Positions 22,417 through 31,366 of a stretch of DNA of 38,412 nucleotides are shown in pieces. Position numbers and translations under genes: made by a program. The notes under the pieces were generated by a model that was given only the letters and a program-made list of their open reading frames with translations, was not told the origin of the DNA and ran no database searches. This stretch comes from an uncultured Verrucomicrobiota bacterium (lineage in GTDB: Bacteria; Verrucomicrobiota; Kiritimatiellia; RFP12; UBA1067), in NCBI GenBank assembly GCA_946615275.1, contig CAMOHV010000001.1:1-38412 (forward strand), written 5' to 3'. Each line of letters begins with the position of its first letter. Position 1 is the first letter of the stretch.

Positions 22417-24219
22417 CTAGGGATCGAACCTGAGCCGCCAGGACCCGACATTCTTGAGAATCGCCGTGCCGCAGGGTACGCCGTTCACCACAACGCCGCC
22501 AACCGTGACCCGGATCTTCTTCTGTTTGTCGCCGCTGGAGGCATAGACGTTGAAGGATCCCTTGAAGATCGCCGTCTTGTCGTCGAATGCCACCTTCAGA
22601 TCCGAGATACCCTTCGTTCCCATCCATTTCTTGCCCTTGACGACAAGCTTGTCGCCAGCAGGAGAAACCACCACCAGCTTGCCTGCCACCTTGGCACCGA
22701 CGTCGAACCCGTCGATCCGCAGTTTCATCGCCGCCGGGACGGCGCCGAAACCCGGCTGGGCGGCGAACACGGGTGCAGTTGACCATTGGGCCGTGAAACT
22801 GGCAGGCCGTCCGCTTGCAACCCAGCGCGACACACCATCGATGGTCTGCAGACTGCCGTTTGAGAACACCAGGCGGAATGAGTACTCCCCCTTCTTCGCC
22901 ATAACCGGAACAATCACCTTGCCCGCGTCCCCGATAAGCGCCAGGGAAGATAGCGATGCCTTGTTGCCATCCCCCAGCACACCCTTGATCTTGACCTTTC
23001 CGCGTTTCTCCACCGATATGGAGAAACCGGAATAGCCGTTCGCGAAAGCGCTGCCGCCGTTGTCCTCAACGTCGAACGAGACCGGCCACAAGCCGCACCG
23101 AAGCGCGCCGGCGCGGCTCTTGGCCGCCGCGTCCTTGCCCTTGAAGGCATTGCGAGCGCCTTGCACAAGATAGTTGGACGCGCCGTCCGAATAAATGCCG
23201 ACAACCCCCTCCGCGCCGAAGGAGACGTTAGCCGTCGCCTGCGATCCCACCTTCGAGATCTTCGCCAATTCGCCGTCCGCCCCGTTGACCTCCCCGCGAA
23301 GGGACACGCTTCTGCCGCCCGCCACCTTCATGGTTCCCGAGACCTTCAAAAGATTGCTCTTTCTGCTCCTTTTCGACGTCTTGAACGTGGCGCTTCCCAC
23401 AATGCAGCCCGAGGAGTCCGTCAGCATCGCGTCATACTGCTGCGCGGCATACCCATTGAGCCCGCCGGCGCAGGGATCCTTGAACAGATCGCTTTTGCCG
23501 GAGGCCTTTATGACCTCGATGTTGTCGATCACATACTCAAGGGCATGCTCAGGATCCGCCTTGCCGGGGGTATACGCGAAGCGCCCGGCCTCGCGGCCGT
23601 TGGGGGCGATCACGACGATGGTAGGATAGGCGACGCGCCTGTAGGTGGTGGTGGGGGCCTTGGCGTAGACGGCCAGGTTGGTCTGGCCAGCCGAGATCTG
23701 GACGAGGACGTTGTTGTTCACCGTGGTCGCGGCGTTATGGCTATGCATCCTGTCCTGGTACTTCAAGCGCTTGATGTGCTCCTCGGCGATCTGCTCGGGC
23801 GTCCAGTCGCCGATGCCGTTGTCGGCCCGGTACTGCGGATCCCACAGCCAAGTCCACATCGAATGTCCGTCGCGGTAGGGGAAGTCGAGGGCCGCGAGGT
23901 AATATCCGTTCTTCTCGACATACTGCGCAAACCCGTCCTTCAGCAGCGCATGCTTCTCAAGCGCCTGGCAGTTCGGGCACCACCAGAAGCCTGCGAACAT
24001 CAAAAGCGTGAATCTGCCCTCGGCCTTTGCCCTTTCAAGCGCCCCCTCGTAGTTGAACGTCCATTGCCCTGCTTCGACCTCGCTCCATTTCGGCACGAGC
24101 GGCGACGGCCCTACTCTGTAGGGATATGCGTCCGGGGAGAAGTCCGGGGACCAGTCTCCCGAAGCGGCAGGCGACAAAAGCGCCAAGAGGCCTATGGCAA
24201 GCAGTCTTTTCATCTTCAT
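22417..24219 (-). CDS. Secreted thioredoxin-domain protein (CPNC) with beta-rich C-terminal modules
   Basis: 600 residues. A signal peptide (MKMKRLLAIGLLALLSPAAS) leads into a thioredoxin-like domain: FNYEGALERAKAEGRFTLLM, FWWCPNC with Cys81/Cys84, and VAYPTIVVIAPNGREAGRF (cis-Pro side). From about 250 on, the protein is made of Gly/Lys/Ser-rich beta modules (YDAMLTDSSGCIVGSATF, VKIKGVLGDGNKASLSSLAL, ATAKGSF-like KTAIFKGSFNVYASSGDKQK) similar in style to those in the 29332 and 31367 proteins, with several cysteines. The frame opens at 24561, but the start at 24219 overlaps the upstream stop as ATGA and begins the signal peptide. It is probably periplasmic or surface-exposed. Last gene of its cluster. 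Confidence 0.8.
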   Translation of the reverse strand: MKMKRLLAIGLLALLSPAASGDWSPDFSPDAYPYRVGPSPLVPKWSEVEAGQWTFNYEGALERAKAEGRFTLLMFAGFWWCPNCQALEKHALLKDGFAQYVEKNGYYLAALDFPYRDGHSMWTWLWDPQYRADNGIGDWTPEQIAEEHIKRLKYQDRMHSHNAATTVNNNVLVQISAGQTNLAVYAKAPTTTYRRVAYPTIVVIAPNGREAGRFAYTPGKADPEHALEYVIDNIEVIKASGKSDLFKDPCAGGLNGYAAQQYDAMLTDSSGCIVGSATFKTSKRSRKSNLLKVSGTMKVAGGRSVSLRGEVNGADGELAKISKVGSQATANVSFGAEGVVGIYSDGASNYLVQGARNAFKGKDAAAKSRAGALRCGLWPVSFDVEDNGGSAFANGYSGFSISVEKRGKVKIKGVLGDGNKASLSSLALIGDAGKVIVPVMAKKGEYSFRLVFSNGSLQTIDGVSRWVASGRPASFTAQWSTAPVFAAQPGFGAVPAAMKLRIDGFDVGAKVAGKLVVVSPAGDKLVVKGKKWMGTKGISDLKVAFDDKTAIFKGSFNVYASSGDKQKKIRVTVGGVVVNGVPCGTAILKNVGSWRLRFDP

Positions 24220-25376
24220 TTTGGAACGATGCGGTATGGAAGCGGTTCGTTCTTGTTGAGGAGCGCGACGGCCACAAACGTCTCTGCGGCGAAGGCCAGG
24301 ACGGCGAGGACGGTGAACCAGCGCCTTAGGCGCGGATTCTCCTCCGCGAGCAGCATCTCGGGCAGCATCAGGAATTGCGGCGCGGCGAAGTAGAAGTTGA
24401 TGCGCTTCATGAGGGGGACCGTCGCAGAGAACGAAAGCGCCACCGTCCCCATGACCGTCATCCAGTACCAGCAGCGGAATAGCGGATTCCCCTTTTGCGC
24501 ACGCTCGTAGTACCACGCCCCCGCTACGATGAAGCAGATGTTTAGGAGGAAGAATATCCACTCAAACCCCTCTTTGGCGTAGCGGGAGTCGAAATACCGC
24601 ACATAAAACCCGGCGCCTACATGCGGCAGGACGAAGCGAAGCGCAGGTTCGGCCACGAAGGACGCGGCAAGCGCCGCTAGGACCACAAGCGCCGCCCAGG
24701 CCGGACGGATGCCGATTCGGGCCAGCAGCCAGCACGGGACGGCCAGAAGCACGGTTCTGTGGAACAGCGCTCCCGCGGCCAAGATCAGCAGGAATCTCCA
24801 CGGGCGGCGGTCGAACGCGTATGTGAGCGCCACAAGCATGAACCCTATCGCAAGATACTGGCGCACGATGTTCAGCGAAAGGAAGTAGTTGCTCGTTGCC
24901 ACGTAGAAGTACACCGCTAGGGCCGGCGACCGGCTCTGCCGCCAGATCGCGGTGAACACAAGCCAGCCCGCCAGAAGGGACGTGGCCACGATGACCCAGC
25001 GGAACGACCCGCCGAAGAACACAACCGCCTCCTGCAGCGCCCGGTAGCCCGGCTCCATCGTGCCGCATATCGAGAGCCAGTGCCGAGCCTCCTCGATCGG
25101 CGCGTTCACGAGGGGGCGATGCACCAGACCGTCGATCAGCGGACGGAACAGCCTCTCCGCGAGCTCCTCGCCGCCGCCGCCGCGCGCCCACTCCACGGCA
25201 GTGAAGGTTGGCAGGTACGTGAAGTCCAGATCGGTCCCCACACCCCAGCGCGCCGCCGCGACGAGCGTTAGCGGAAGCGCGCTCGCGACAATCCACATCC
25301 TGCGGCGCGCCCGGTCGCGGCCCGCCATCCAGGCGGCGAAGCAGGCGAGCGCCGTTGCAACGGCGTAGACGATCAT
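24216..25376 (-). CDS. EpsG-like polytopic membrane protein (polysaccharide polymerase candidate)
   Basis: 386 residues with about ten hydrophobic segments and no signal for export of a soluble domain. The first half has RWGVGTDLDFTYLPTF, close to the EpsG/Wzy pattern (R-x-G-x-D-x-x-Y), and later YFLSLNIVRQYLAIGFMLVA, where the N-x-x-RQ-x-x-A motif is the family's best-known mark (NxxRQxxA). Such proteins polymerise repeat units on the periplasmic side. The reading frame extends to 25640, but ATG 25376 overlaps the LicD stop by ATGA and begins with a membrane helix. It supplies a polymerase otherwise lacking in the plus-strand locus. Confidence 0.8.
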   Translation of the reverse strand: MIVYAVATALACFAAWMAGRDRARRRMWIVASALPLTLVAAARWGVGTDLDFTYLPTFTAVEWARGGGGEELAERLFRPLIDGLVHRPLVNAPIEEARHWLSICGTMEPGYRALQEAVVFFGGSFRWVIVATSLLAGWLVFTAIWRQSRSPALAVYFYVATSNYFLSLNIVRQYLAIGFMLVALTYAFDRRPWRFLLILAAGALFHRTVLLAVPCWLLARIGIRPAWAALVVLAALAASFVAEPALRFVLPHVGAGFYVRYFDSRYAKEGFEWIFFLLNICFIVAGAWYYERAQKGNPLFRCWYWMTVMGTVALSFSATVPLMKRINFYFAAPQFLMLPEMLLAEENPRLRRWFTVLAVLAFAAETFVAVALLNKNEPLPYRIVPK

Positions 25377-26302
25377 GCCGACGCCTCCTCGCCGGACGGC
25401 GGCAGAACGAACGGCTTGAAGAGGACATGCCTCTCGCGCGCCTCCGGCGGCGGAGGCGTCATGAAACCAGGGCCGTACAGGCGGCGCATGTATCCATCGA
25501 GGTCTTTCGGCACCCTCCTCGTGGCCCCCTCCCACTCCGCGTCGACGCCCTCGCACAGATCGGCGCGGCGGGCAAGCTCCCCGTAGTAGTGGCGGCGTCC
25601 TACTGGTATGGTGACGTACTCGCTCGAGCCGTCGCGGCAAATACCGTTCCAGCGGTCCCAGAGGCGCGTCCAGAAGTCAAGCGACGCGAACGCCGTGAAG
25701 AAGCCTATCGTGCACTTCAGGCGGAACACGCTGGACATCCCGGCGTTCTCGTCCGCCCATCTGCGCACATGCCGGCGCTCGTGGAAGAACTTGCGGCAGG
25801 AGTACAAAAAGCCGAGCGCCAGTGAGCCGAAGCCGTGGAAGGCGCGGAGCAGCCTGTTCGACGGAACGCTCTCAACGATGAAGACGTCCACGAACGCGCC
25901 GCACTCCTCCTGGCCATTCACAAAGTCCTCGCGCGTCCTCACGCTGGTGCCTTTCAGGCGAATGCGCCCGAACGCGAGACCGTGGCCGGGCGTCTCGGGT
26001 GTGTGGATCCAGTACTTTGAGCCGAATCGGCCGCGGAACAGGGGGATGAAGCGGTCGTAGTCTGCGCGCGGGAGGTTGAGATCCACATCGTCATCCCAGG
26101 GGATGAAGCCCTTATGGCGGCGTGCGCCAAGGGCCGTGCCGCCGCCGAGGGTGTAGGCGAGTCCATTCTCGCGGCAAACGGCATCGACATCCGCCACGAT
26201 GCCCGCGAGGACCAGCTGCAGGCGGCGCAGGTCGGCGTCAGAGATCTCGATTGCCTCGGACGATCTCAGACGCTTGAAGGCGTCAAAGGTCGAAAGCCCC
26301 AT
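25373..26302 (-). CDS. LicD family phosphotransferase
   Basis: 309 residues. The nucleotidyltransferase-fold signature GGGTALGARRHKGFIPWDDD (53-72), continued by VDLNLPRADYDRF, is diagnostic of LicD (GTLLGAvRhkGfIPWDDDiDv). DDD and D75 would bind metal. LicD enzymes move phosphocholine or a similar phosphodiester substituent onto surface sugars from a CDP-linked donor. The C-terminal half is variable and contains AFVDVFIVESVP, also common in the family. Cytoplasmic. The gene is 9 nt after the HEAT-type gene and overlaps the EpsG-like gene by ATGA. No licA/licC genes are visible, so the substituent may not be choline. Confidence 0.93.
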   Translation of the reverse strand: MGLSTFDAFKRLRSSEAIEISDADLRRLQLVLAGIVADVDAVCRENGLAYTLGGGTALGARRHKGFIPWDDDVDLNLPRADYDRFIPLFRGRFGSKYWIHTPETPGHGLAFGRIRLKGTSVRTREDFVNGQEECGAFVDVFIVESVPSNRLLRAFHGFGSLALGFLYSCRKFFHERRHVRRWADENAGMSSVFRLKCTIGFFTAFASLDFWTRLWDRWNGICRDGSSEYVTIPVGRRHYYGELARRADLCEGVDAEWEGATRRVPKDLDGYMRRLYGPGFMTPPPPEARERHVLFKPFVLPPSGEEASA

Positions 26303-26311
26303 CCGACCGCC

Positions 26312-27154
26312 TCATTCTTCGTCCGGCGGGACATAGTTCTCCGAAAGCCATGACTCCGCGGCCGATACGCTCTTCCACTTCTCGCCCGTCACGTTCTCAT
26401 ACGCATCGGCCGCGACTTCGACAGCCACTGGGTTGGACTTGTCGGTGATCACATTCACTATAACCTGCACAGCGGCCAGTTCGTCTATGCCGATGAGCTC
26501 GTTCGCAACGTTCTCCGCCATCTCCTTGTCGGCGAGCGCCTTCAGGGCGAGTTCTATCACCCCAGCCTTCTCGCCGTCGTTCTCGATCTCCTGAAGCGCG
26601 TCGATCCAGTTGTCCTGGGCGCTGTCCGCGACTTCGGCGTCGCGGTCGGAAAGATACGGGGTGAGCTCGGCAAGGCCCTTCTCGCCGAACCAGCCAAGCG
26701 CCTCAACGGCGGCGGCGCGGACCTTCGGGTTGGGCGAGCGCACGGCCTTTACGGCCGTCTCGCGTGCGAGCTTCACGTCATCGCGGTCCACGGCTGCCGC
26801 CGCGGCGCGCATCAACGCCTGGTCTGCGGGGGGGTATGGCTTCCCGTCGTCATCGCGGAACACGCCGTCGTCCATGTCGCCGCCAATGCGCCCTATCACG
26901 CCGTTCGTGGCCACGGTGCGCATCTCGCGCATCTCCTCCGGGCGCACGCCGCTCTGAACGTCCAGCCTCTGCTCCCTCATCCTGACGGCGCTCCTGGCCG
27001 CTCCGCTTTGCGTCAACAGCGGCTTCTTCACCTTCTGGTTGGCGGGTTCAGGCTCGCCGTTCGTCCCCGCGCCTTTTCCGGCAAGGCAGAACCAAGCGAC
27101 CGCCGAAGCGATGGCCGCTAGCGCAATGACCGCGAAAATGATCTTCTTCTTCAT
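26312..27154 (-). CDS. Membrane-anchored HEAT-repeat-like protein
   Basis: 280 residues. One N-terminal hydrophobic segment (IIFAVIALAAIASAVAWFCL, 5-24) is a signal anchor or a signal peptide. A charged stretch follows, then about 110-245 is all-helical with HEAT-like units: ALMRAAAAAVDRDDVKLARE, SPNPKVRAAAVEALGWFGEK, LSDRDAEVADSAQDNWIDAL. The typical PxVRxxAxxALG core is visible (NPKVRAAAVEALG). These are protein-binding scaffolds. It would face the periplasm. It sits between the O-antigen-ligase-like gene and licD. Specific partner unknown. Confidence 0.75.
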   Translation of the reverse strand: MKKKIIFAVIALAAIASAVAWFCLAGKGAGTNGEPEPANQKVKKPLLTQSGAARSAVRMREQRLDVQSGVRPEEMREMRTVATNGVIGRIGGDMDDGVFRDDDGKPYPPADQALMRAAAAAVDRDDVKLARETAVKAVRSPNPKVRAAAVEALGWFGEKGLAELTPYLSDRDAEVADSAQDNWIDALQEIENDGEKAGVIELALKALADKEMAENVANELIGIDELAAVQVIVNVITDKSNPVAVEVAADAYENVTGEKWKSVSAAESWLSENYVPPDEE

Positions 27155-27181
27155 GCCTTCATCCTTTCTAAGGTGATTCCA

Positions 27182-28924
27182 TCATCTGCCCACCGCCAAA
27201 CCGACCCATCCCGGCACGTAGACCTCGGCTCCCTCGGCGATGGCTATCTCGTCCGAATCCCCGATCTTGCCGTAGACCTGCTCGTACCTTGCGGCGAACT
27301 CCCCCACGACCATCCTAAAGCGCGATTCCCTGCGAAGCCGCTCCGGAACGGCGGCGAGCGGCATCGCCGGGGAGATGAAAAGCAGTTCGACCGCGCTGGG
27401 TGCCTTGCCCGCCTTCCACAGGTCGATGTATTCCGCGCAGCGTCTGCCGGCAAGCACCAGACGGCCGACCCGCGCCGGAACGGACTTCACGCTCTGGGTG
27501 TATCCAAGCGCGCCGGCGTCCGGCATGTGCGAGTAGAAGTACCGTATCTCCTTCGGGGCGAAAAGCCAGCCGAGCGTGCAGCGGTCGTCCACAATCCATG
27601 TGCGGGGATTTTCGGATCCAACGAAGACCCTGTCGCCGTCTGTGCTGATGCTCGGCTTGGCGTTCCGCGAATCGCCCCTCCCGCCCAGATAGAACGCCAC
27701 GAGAACCGCAAGCGAGACAGCCAGCGCGATCCCGCCGGGCAGTAGGTACCTACGGGCCTCCTTCCAGGGACGGGCGACGAGGAAAAACCCCAGCGAGGCC
27801 AACGGCAGCAGCCAAAGCGTCTTGACGTGCAGCAGCGGATTGAAGACGGAGGCGACGCCCAGGATGGTGAAGAGGGCAAGCGGCAACGGCGAGCCTCCGC
27901 CCACCGCGAACCTGACCAGAGCGGCGAGAAGCGCCGTCCACGCGAAAACCCAGAGGAACCTGCCGAGCCATCCGAAGTCCACCATGTACGTCAGATGGTC
28001 GCTTGTGAGGGTGGGGGTGACGAAAGAGCTCGTCAACGGCTGATACCAGTCGCTGTAGGCACGCCCCGCCCCGGTCTCCCCCCAGCCCAGCGGGGCGTCG
28101 ACCATCATCCTGGGCGCAGACTTCCAGACCTCCATCCGCGAGACGTTGCCCTTGTCGGAAATGCGCGTGGAGATTCTTCCGATGCTGCCGCCGGCGAACA
28201 GGAAGACAGCGGCCAGGACGGCCATCGCCGCGAGCACGCAGGCGCGCCAGCGCCCCTCCCTGCGGAAGAGCCTGAAGCCCACCATCACGACGCCGGCCAC
28301 GCCTAGCGCGACGATGCCGCCGCGACCGCCGGTCTTCACGAGAAGCCACAGCGACACGGCGGAGACCACCGCCCCGGCCGCCCACCACCAGACCCTCGGG
28401 CCATACAGGAACAGCCACACGCCCACGGCGGCGAGCAGCGCGAACAACACCGCCGAATGGTTAGGATTGCCGTAGAAAGGCGCAAAACGCCCCGGCCACT
28501 TCCGGGCATGAAACTGCCGGGCCTCCTCCTCCGCGCCATCCCACATGTCCACCAGGCCGCCTGGCATGGACGGCTCCTCCTCGAACTGCATCTTTATCTT
28601 CTTCCCATCCAAATTGAGGATGTACGGCCTCCCTTTCCGAAAGACGTACGACACCTTGGAGTTCGGCTGACGGACGACGAACGCATCGCCGTCCTTCGAG
28701 GCGCTCCACCCCGCAGCGCCCGCAAGGTTCCAGGACGGCCACCGCCGGCGGAACTCGATCATGCCGTTCGCAGGATCGTACATCCTGAAGAAGTTCGCCC
28801 CGTCCATCTGGACGAAGTACATGCTCGAGAAGCGATTGGCCTCCGCCTCCATGTCCGCGCCCTGCCCCAGGCACATCCCCGGCAGAATCAACAAGGCGGC
28901 AAGCAGATTTGCGCGAATCATCAT
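27182..28924 (-). CDS. O-antigen-ligase-like membrane protein with extra N- and C-terminal domains
   Basis: 580 residues. It begins with a signal-like segment (MMIRANLLAALLILPG) and about 130 extracytoplasmic residues (Phe/Trp-rich, FEEEPSMPG...). Eight membrane helices lie between about 155 and 430. The long loop after helix four holds RMEVWKSAPRMMVDAPLGWG and ETGAGRAYSDWYQP, matching the WaaL/Wzy ligase signature (R-x-x-x-W ... PlGxGxG ... Y), and an upstream GGRGGIVALG. Such enzymes join glycans to lipid or protein on the periplasmic side. The last 150 residues form a separate soluble part (AGRRCAEYIDLWKAGKAP, ELLFISPAMPLAAVPERLRR) that I do not recognise. Eight helices are fewer than usual (10-12). 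It follows the lipoprotein gene by 1 nt. Confidence 0.75.
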   Translation of the reverse strand: MMIRANLLAALLILPGMCLGQGADMEAEANRFSSMYFVQMDGANFFRMYDPANGMIEFRRRWPSWNLAGAAGWSASKDGDAFVVRQPNSKVSYVFRKGRPYILNLDGKKIKMQFEEEPSMPGGLVDMWDGAEEEARQFHARKWPGRFAPFYGNPNHSAVLFALLAAVGVWLFLYGPRVWWWAAGAVVSAVSLWLLVKTGGRGGIVALGVAGVVMVGFRLFRREGRWRACVLAAMAVLAAVFLFAGGSIGRISTRISDKGNVSRMEVWKSAPRMMVDAPLGWGETGAGRAYSDWYQPLTSSFVTPTLTSDHLTYMVDFGWLGRFLWVFAWTALLAALVRFAVGGGSPLPLALFTILGVASVFNPLLHVKTLWLLPLASLGFFLVARPWKEARRYLLPGGIALAVSLAVLVAFYLGGRGDSRNAKPSISTDGDRVFVGSENPRTWIVDDRCTLGWLFAPKEIRYFYSHMPDAGALGYTQSVKSVPARVGRLVLAGRRCAEYIDLWKAGKAPSAVELLFISPAMPLAAVPERLRRESRFRMVVGEFAARYEQVYGKIGDSDEIAIAEGAEVYVPGWVGLAVGR

Positions 28925-28925
28925 G

Positions 28926-29330
28926 TCACTTCAACCCAAAATCGCCTTCCAAGGGGATACGCATGTCGTTCGGCATGAGCAACTTCCAGCCGCCGTCGCC
29001 GATTGCCATGAACCCTATCCCCGGATATTTGAACGACACGTTGGTCAGCACCACCGAGATCGCGTGCTCGAAGGCGCGAGGGAATTCCCCGCTGTCGTGA
29101 AGCGTGACAAGAGGCATCCCGCCCGCATCCTTGATCTCTATGACCACCTTCGGCCCGCCCAGGTCGTCGTGCCCCTTCAGCTTCTCGACGACCGCCTTGG
29201 CGAACTCCATCCTGCGGGCGGGCGGTGCCTCCCCGAATCCCACAAGCGCAGGCTCGTCCTTCTTCCCGCAACCCGCAAGAAGCGACGCCATCATTAAAGA
29301 CAAGACCGCCAATCTGACAGGCATCCTCAT
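28926..29330 (-). CDS. Small lipoprotein
   Basis: 134 residues. The lipobox is LAGC (17-20) after MRMPVRLAVLSLMMAS, giving acylated Cys20 and KKDE next, so it should be a membrane lipoprotein. The remaining 110 residues form a compact alpha/beta domain (MEFAKAVVEKLKGHDDLGGP, KVVIEIKDAGG, IGFMAIGDGGWKLLMP) that I cannot assign. It lies 1 nt after the stop of the 29332 gene (TGATATG) and 1 nt before the ligase-like gene, so it is almost certainly co-translated with both. It may bridge the thioredoxin-fold proteins and the ligase; that is inference. Confidence 0.75.
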   Translation of the reverse strand: MRMPVRLAVLSLMMASLLAGCGKKDEPALVGFGEAPPARRMEFAKAVVEKLKGHDDLGGPKVVIEIKDAGGMPLVTLHDSGEFPRAFEHAISVVLTNVSFKYPGIGFMAIGDGGWKLLMPNDMRIPLEGDFGLK

Positions 29331-29331
29331 A

Positions 29332-31356
29332 TCAAGGCTCCTTCCTCTCTATCAACACGGAGAAGCCGCGCTTGGCCGAGGCCCCTCCCTCCACGTCCGC
29401 GAACCACGCCGAGCCTACGGCCAACGGCAGATCGCCGCCGCCGCTGAACGCGCCCGACGCATCGGCGGAACATCCGCCGCAATCATACCACCCAGGGATG
29501 ACCACCCCGGCGAACTTAAGCGTGGCCTTGCCGGAGGCGAAGTCGACCTTCAGCTTCCCCTTGAATATCCCCGTGGCGCCCGCAAAGGACAGCGACCCGA
29601 CAGACGTCCCCTTGGGGAAGGACAGCTTGTCGCCCGCCATCACGACATCCACCGCCGGAATGGGCGCAGCCGCACCGTAGCGCCCGCTCACGAAGCCGCC
29701 AGAGTCCGCAATGAACAACATCGCCGCGCCCGCGCAGCAGTCGTTCAGGATCTTCCCCTTCGCGTATCTGCTGCCGCGCACGTAGCATTCATGGACCGAC
29801 ACCGGCGCCGCCGTGTGCCCCCACCGCGCGACGGTGCCGTCAGATTCCACGACCGCGCGCGCGCCGGCAGGCGCCTGCGAGCTCGGCCGCACCTTCAGCG
29901 AGGCCGCGATGTAGTCCTTGCCCTTCACCTTGAAGACGGCCACGTTCCCGCACCCCGACGAGTCGATCATCGCGAAGGCGTTGCCCGACACGCTCTGCCC
30001 GTTGCCGAGGACTCCCGCCCAGCTGACCTTGCCCTGCGGCGTGACCTTCTTGATGCACACGTACCCGCTCCCCGTGCCGCTATTCACGTACTTCTCGATG
30101 AGGCTCACCGTGCAGCTTCCTGCAAACGCGGCGCCGGCCGATCCATCGCAGACGCGCATGCCGTCAAGCGACTCCAGCACGCCGGCCGACGGATCCGAAA
30201 GCGCCGCCTTCATCGCGCCGCCGGCCCCCAGCTCAAGCACAAGGCGCCTGACGCCTGACGACAAGTCCGCCCTGGCTACGCCCCCCTCGATGCCAGCCCA
30301 CTTCCCGGAGAAGCTTGTCTTCGCGTTCGAGGTTCCCGTGTACTTCGCCTTCACCGCGTTCCGCGCCGTGGCGCTGAACTCCAGAACGCCCGCCATAGCC
30401 TTCCCAGAGGACCCGTTGGAGAAGACCGGCACCGTCGCCTTCAACACCTTGCCCAGCATGGCGCACCCGCCGCGCGAAGCGTCGTTCGCCGCCACAACGC
30501 TGAACGCCAGCGCGATGTCTGGGCCATCGTAAGTCACGCCGTTGCGCTTCTGCTCGATCGAAAACACGTATGTCTGGCTCCCCGGCGACTTGGCCGCGCC
30601 GGACAGCTTGAGCATCCCGTCCTCGCAAACAAGCTTCAAGCCCTTGGGAAGCGCTCCCGACACCTTCTTGAGCTTCGGTTTGGCAGCCCCCTTGAGATTG
30701 TACACCCTCTGCGGCGGGAACGCCCGCGCCGCGTCGAACCCCGTGAAGAGCGACACCGAGTAAGCGGTCTTCGTCGTGACCGGCCGCGAATACAGCAGCT
30801 CTTCGCGCGCGGAGATGTCAACCTCCCTGGTGAAGTCGTATTCGCCCACAACCAGCTCGATGGACGCCATCAGCTGCTCGGCCAGCGTTCCGCCCTTCAC
30901 AAGCATCTCGCCGTCCCTGCCGGTGAACGTGCGGTAGTAGGCGGTGTCCTTCTGCGGCGCCTCGCCCGAACGGTTCCAGTAGACGGCTATGTACGGGAAT
31001 CCAGAAGTGCCATCAGGCCGCGCGAAATGCGTCGCGTCGCCAAGCGAGTTGTTCGTCGTGTACACCATCAGCATCCTGTGCGAAGCCTGCCAGGCGAGAA
31101 AGTCGTCGCCAAGGCACGCGCGCTGCATGGTCTCGCACTTCCCGCAGGAAAGCCCTCCGAAGAAGACGACGAGCGGGATGTTGTAGATATCGGCCACCGC
31201 GCGCGCCCCAGCGAAGTTCGAGTTCCATTCGCCAAGCTTGATCCTGTCGTTGGAGACAGGCAGCAGCGTGGGCGAGAACGAAATCGCCAACGTCGTCTCG
31301 GAGGCCGCAATGATGGCTGCAACCATCACCACGCGCACGATGGCACCGATCTTCAT
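29332..31356 (-). CDS. Secreted thioredoxin-domain protein (CGKC) with cysteine-rich beta modules
   Basis: 674 residues. Signal peptide (MKIGAIVRVVMVAAIIAAS), then a thioredoxin-like domain: WNSNFAGARAVADIYNIPLV, FFGGLSCGKC with Cys71/Cys74, and SGFPYIAVYWNRSGEAP (cis-Pro loop). A small Ig-like part (LPKGLKLVCEDGMLKLSGAA) matches the putative-Ig (He_PIG) pattern. From about 290 to 674 follow repeated beta modules with many cysteines (GGCAML, RVCDGS, GSCTVS, YVCIKK, SGCGNV, HECYVR, NDCCAG, CGGC), probably disulfide-bonded. Starts 10 nt after the previous gene's stop. A surface or periplasmic protein; the CxxC suggests thiol exchange. Confidence 0.8.
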   Translation of the reverse strand: MKIGAIVRVVMVAAIIAASETTLAISFSPTLLPVSNDRIKLGEWNSNFAGARAVADIYNIPLVVFFGGLSCGKCETMQRACLGDDFLAWQASHRMLMVYTTNNSLGDATHFARPDGTSGFPYIAVYWNRSGEAPQKDTAYYRTFTGRDGEMLVKGGTLAEQLMASIELVVGEYDFTREVDISAREELLYSRPVTTKTAYSVSLFTGFDAARAFPPQRVYNLKGAAKPKLKKVSGALPKGLKLVCEDGMLKLSGAAKSPGSQTYVFSIEQKRNGVTYDGPDIALAFSVVAANDASRGGCAMLGKVLKATVPVFSNGSSGKAMAGVLEFSATARNAVKAKYTGTSNAKTSFSGKWAGIEGGVARADLSSGVRRLVLELGAGGAMKAALSDPSAGVLESLDGMRVCDGSAGAAFAGSCTVSLIEKYVNSGTGSGYVCIKKVTPQGKVSWAGVLGNGQSVSGNAFAMIDSSGCGNVAVFKVKGKDYIAASLKVRPSSQAPAGARAVVESDGTVARWGHTAAPVSVHECYVRGSRYAKGKILNDCCAGAAMLFIADSGGFVSGRYGAAAPIPAVDVVMAGDKLSFPKGTSVGSLSFAGATGIFKGKLKVDFASGKATLKFAGVVIPGWYDCGGCSADASGAFSGGGDLPLAVGSAWFADVEGGASAKRGFSVLIERKEP

Positions 31357-31366
31357 GACGGCTCCG

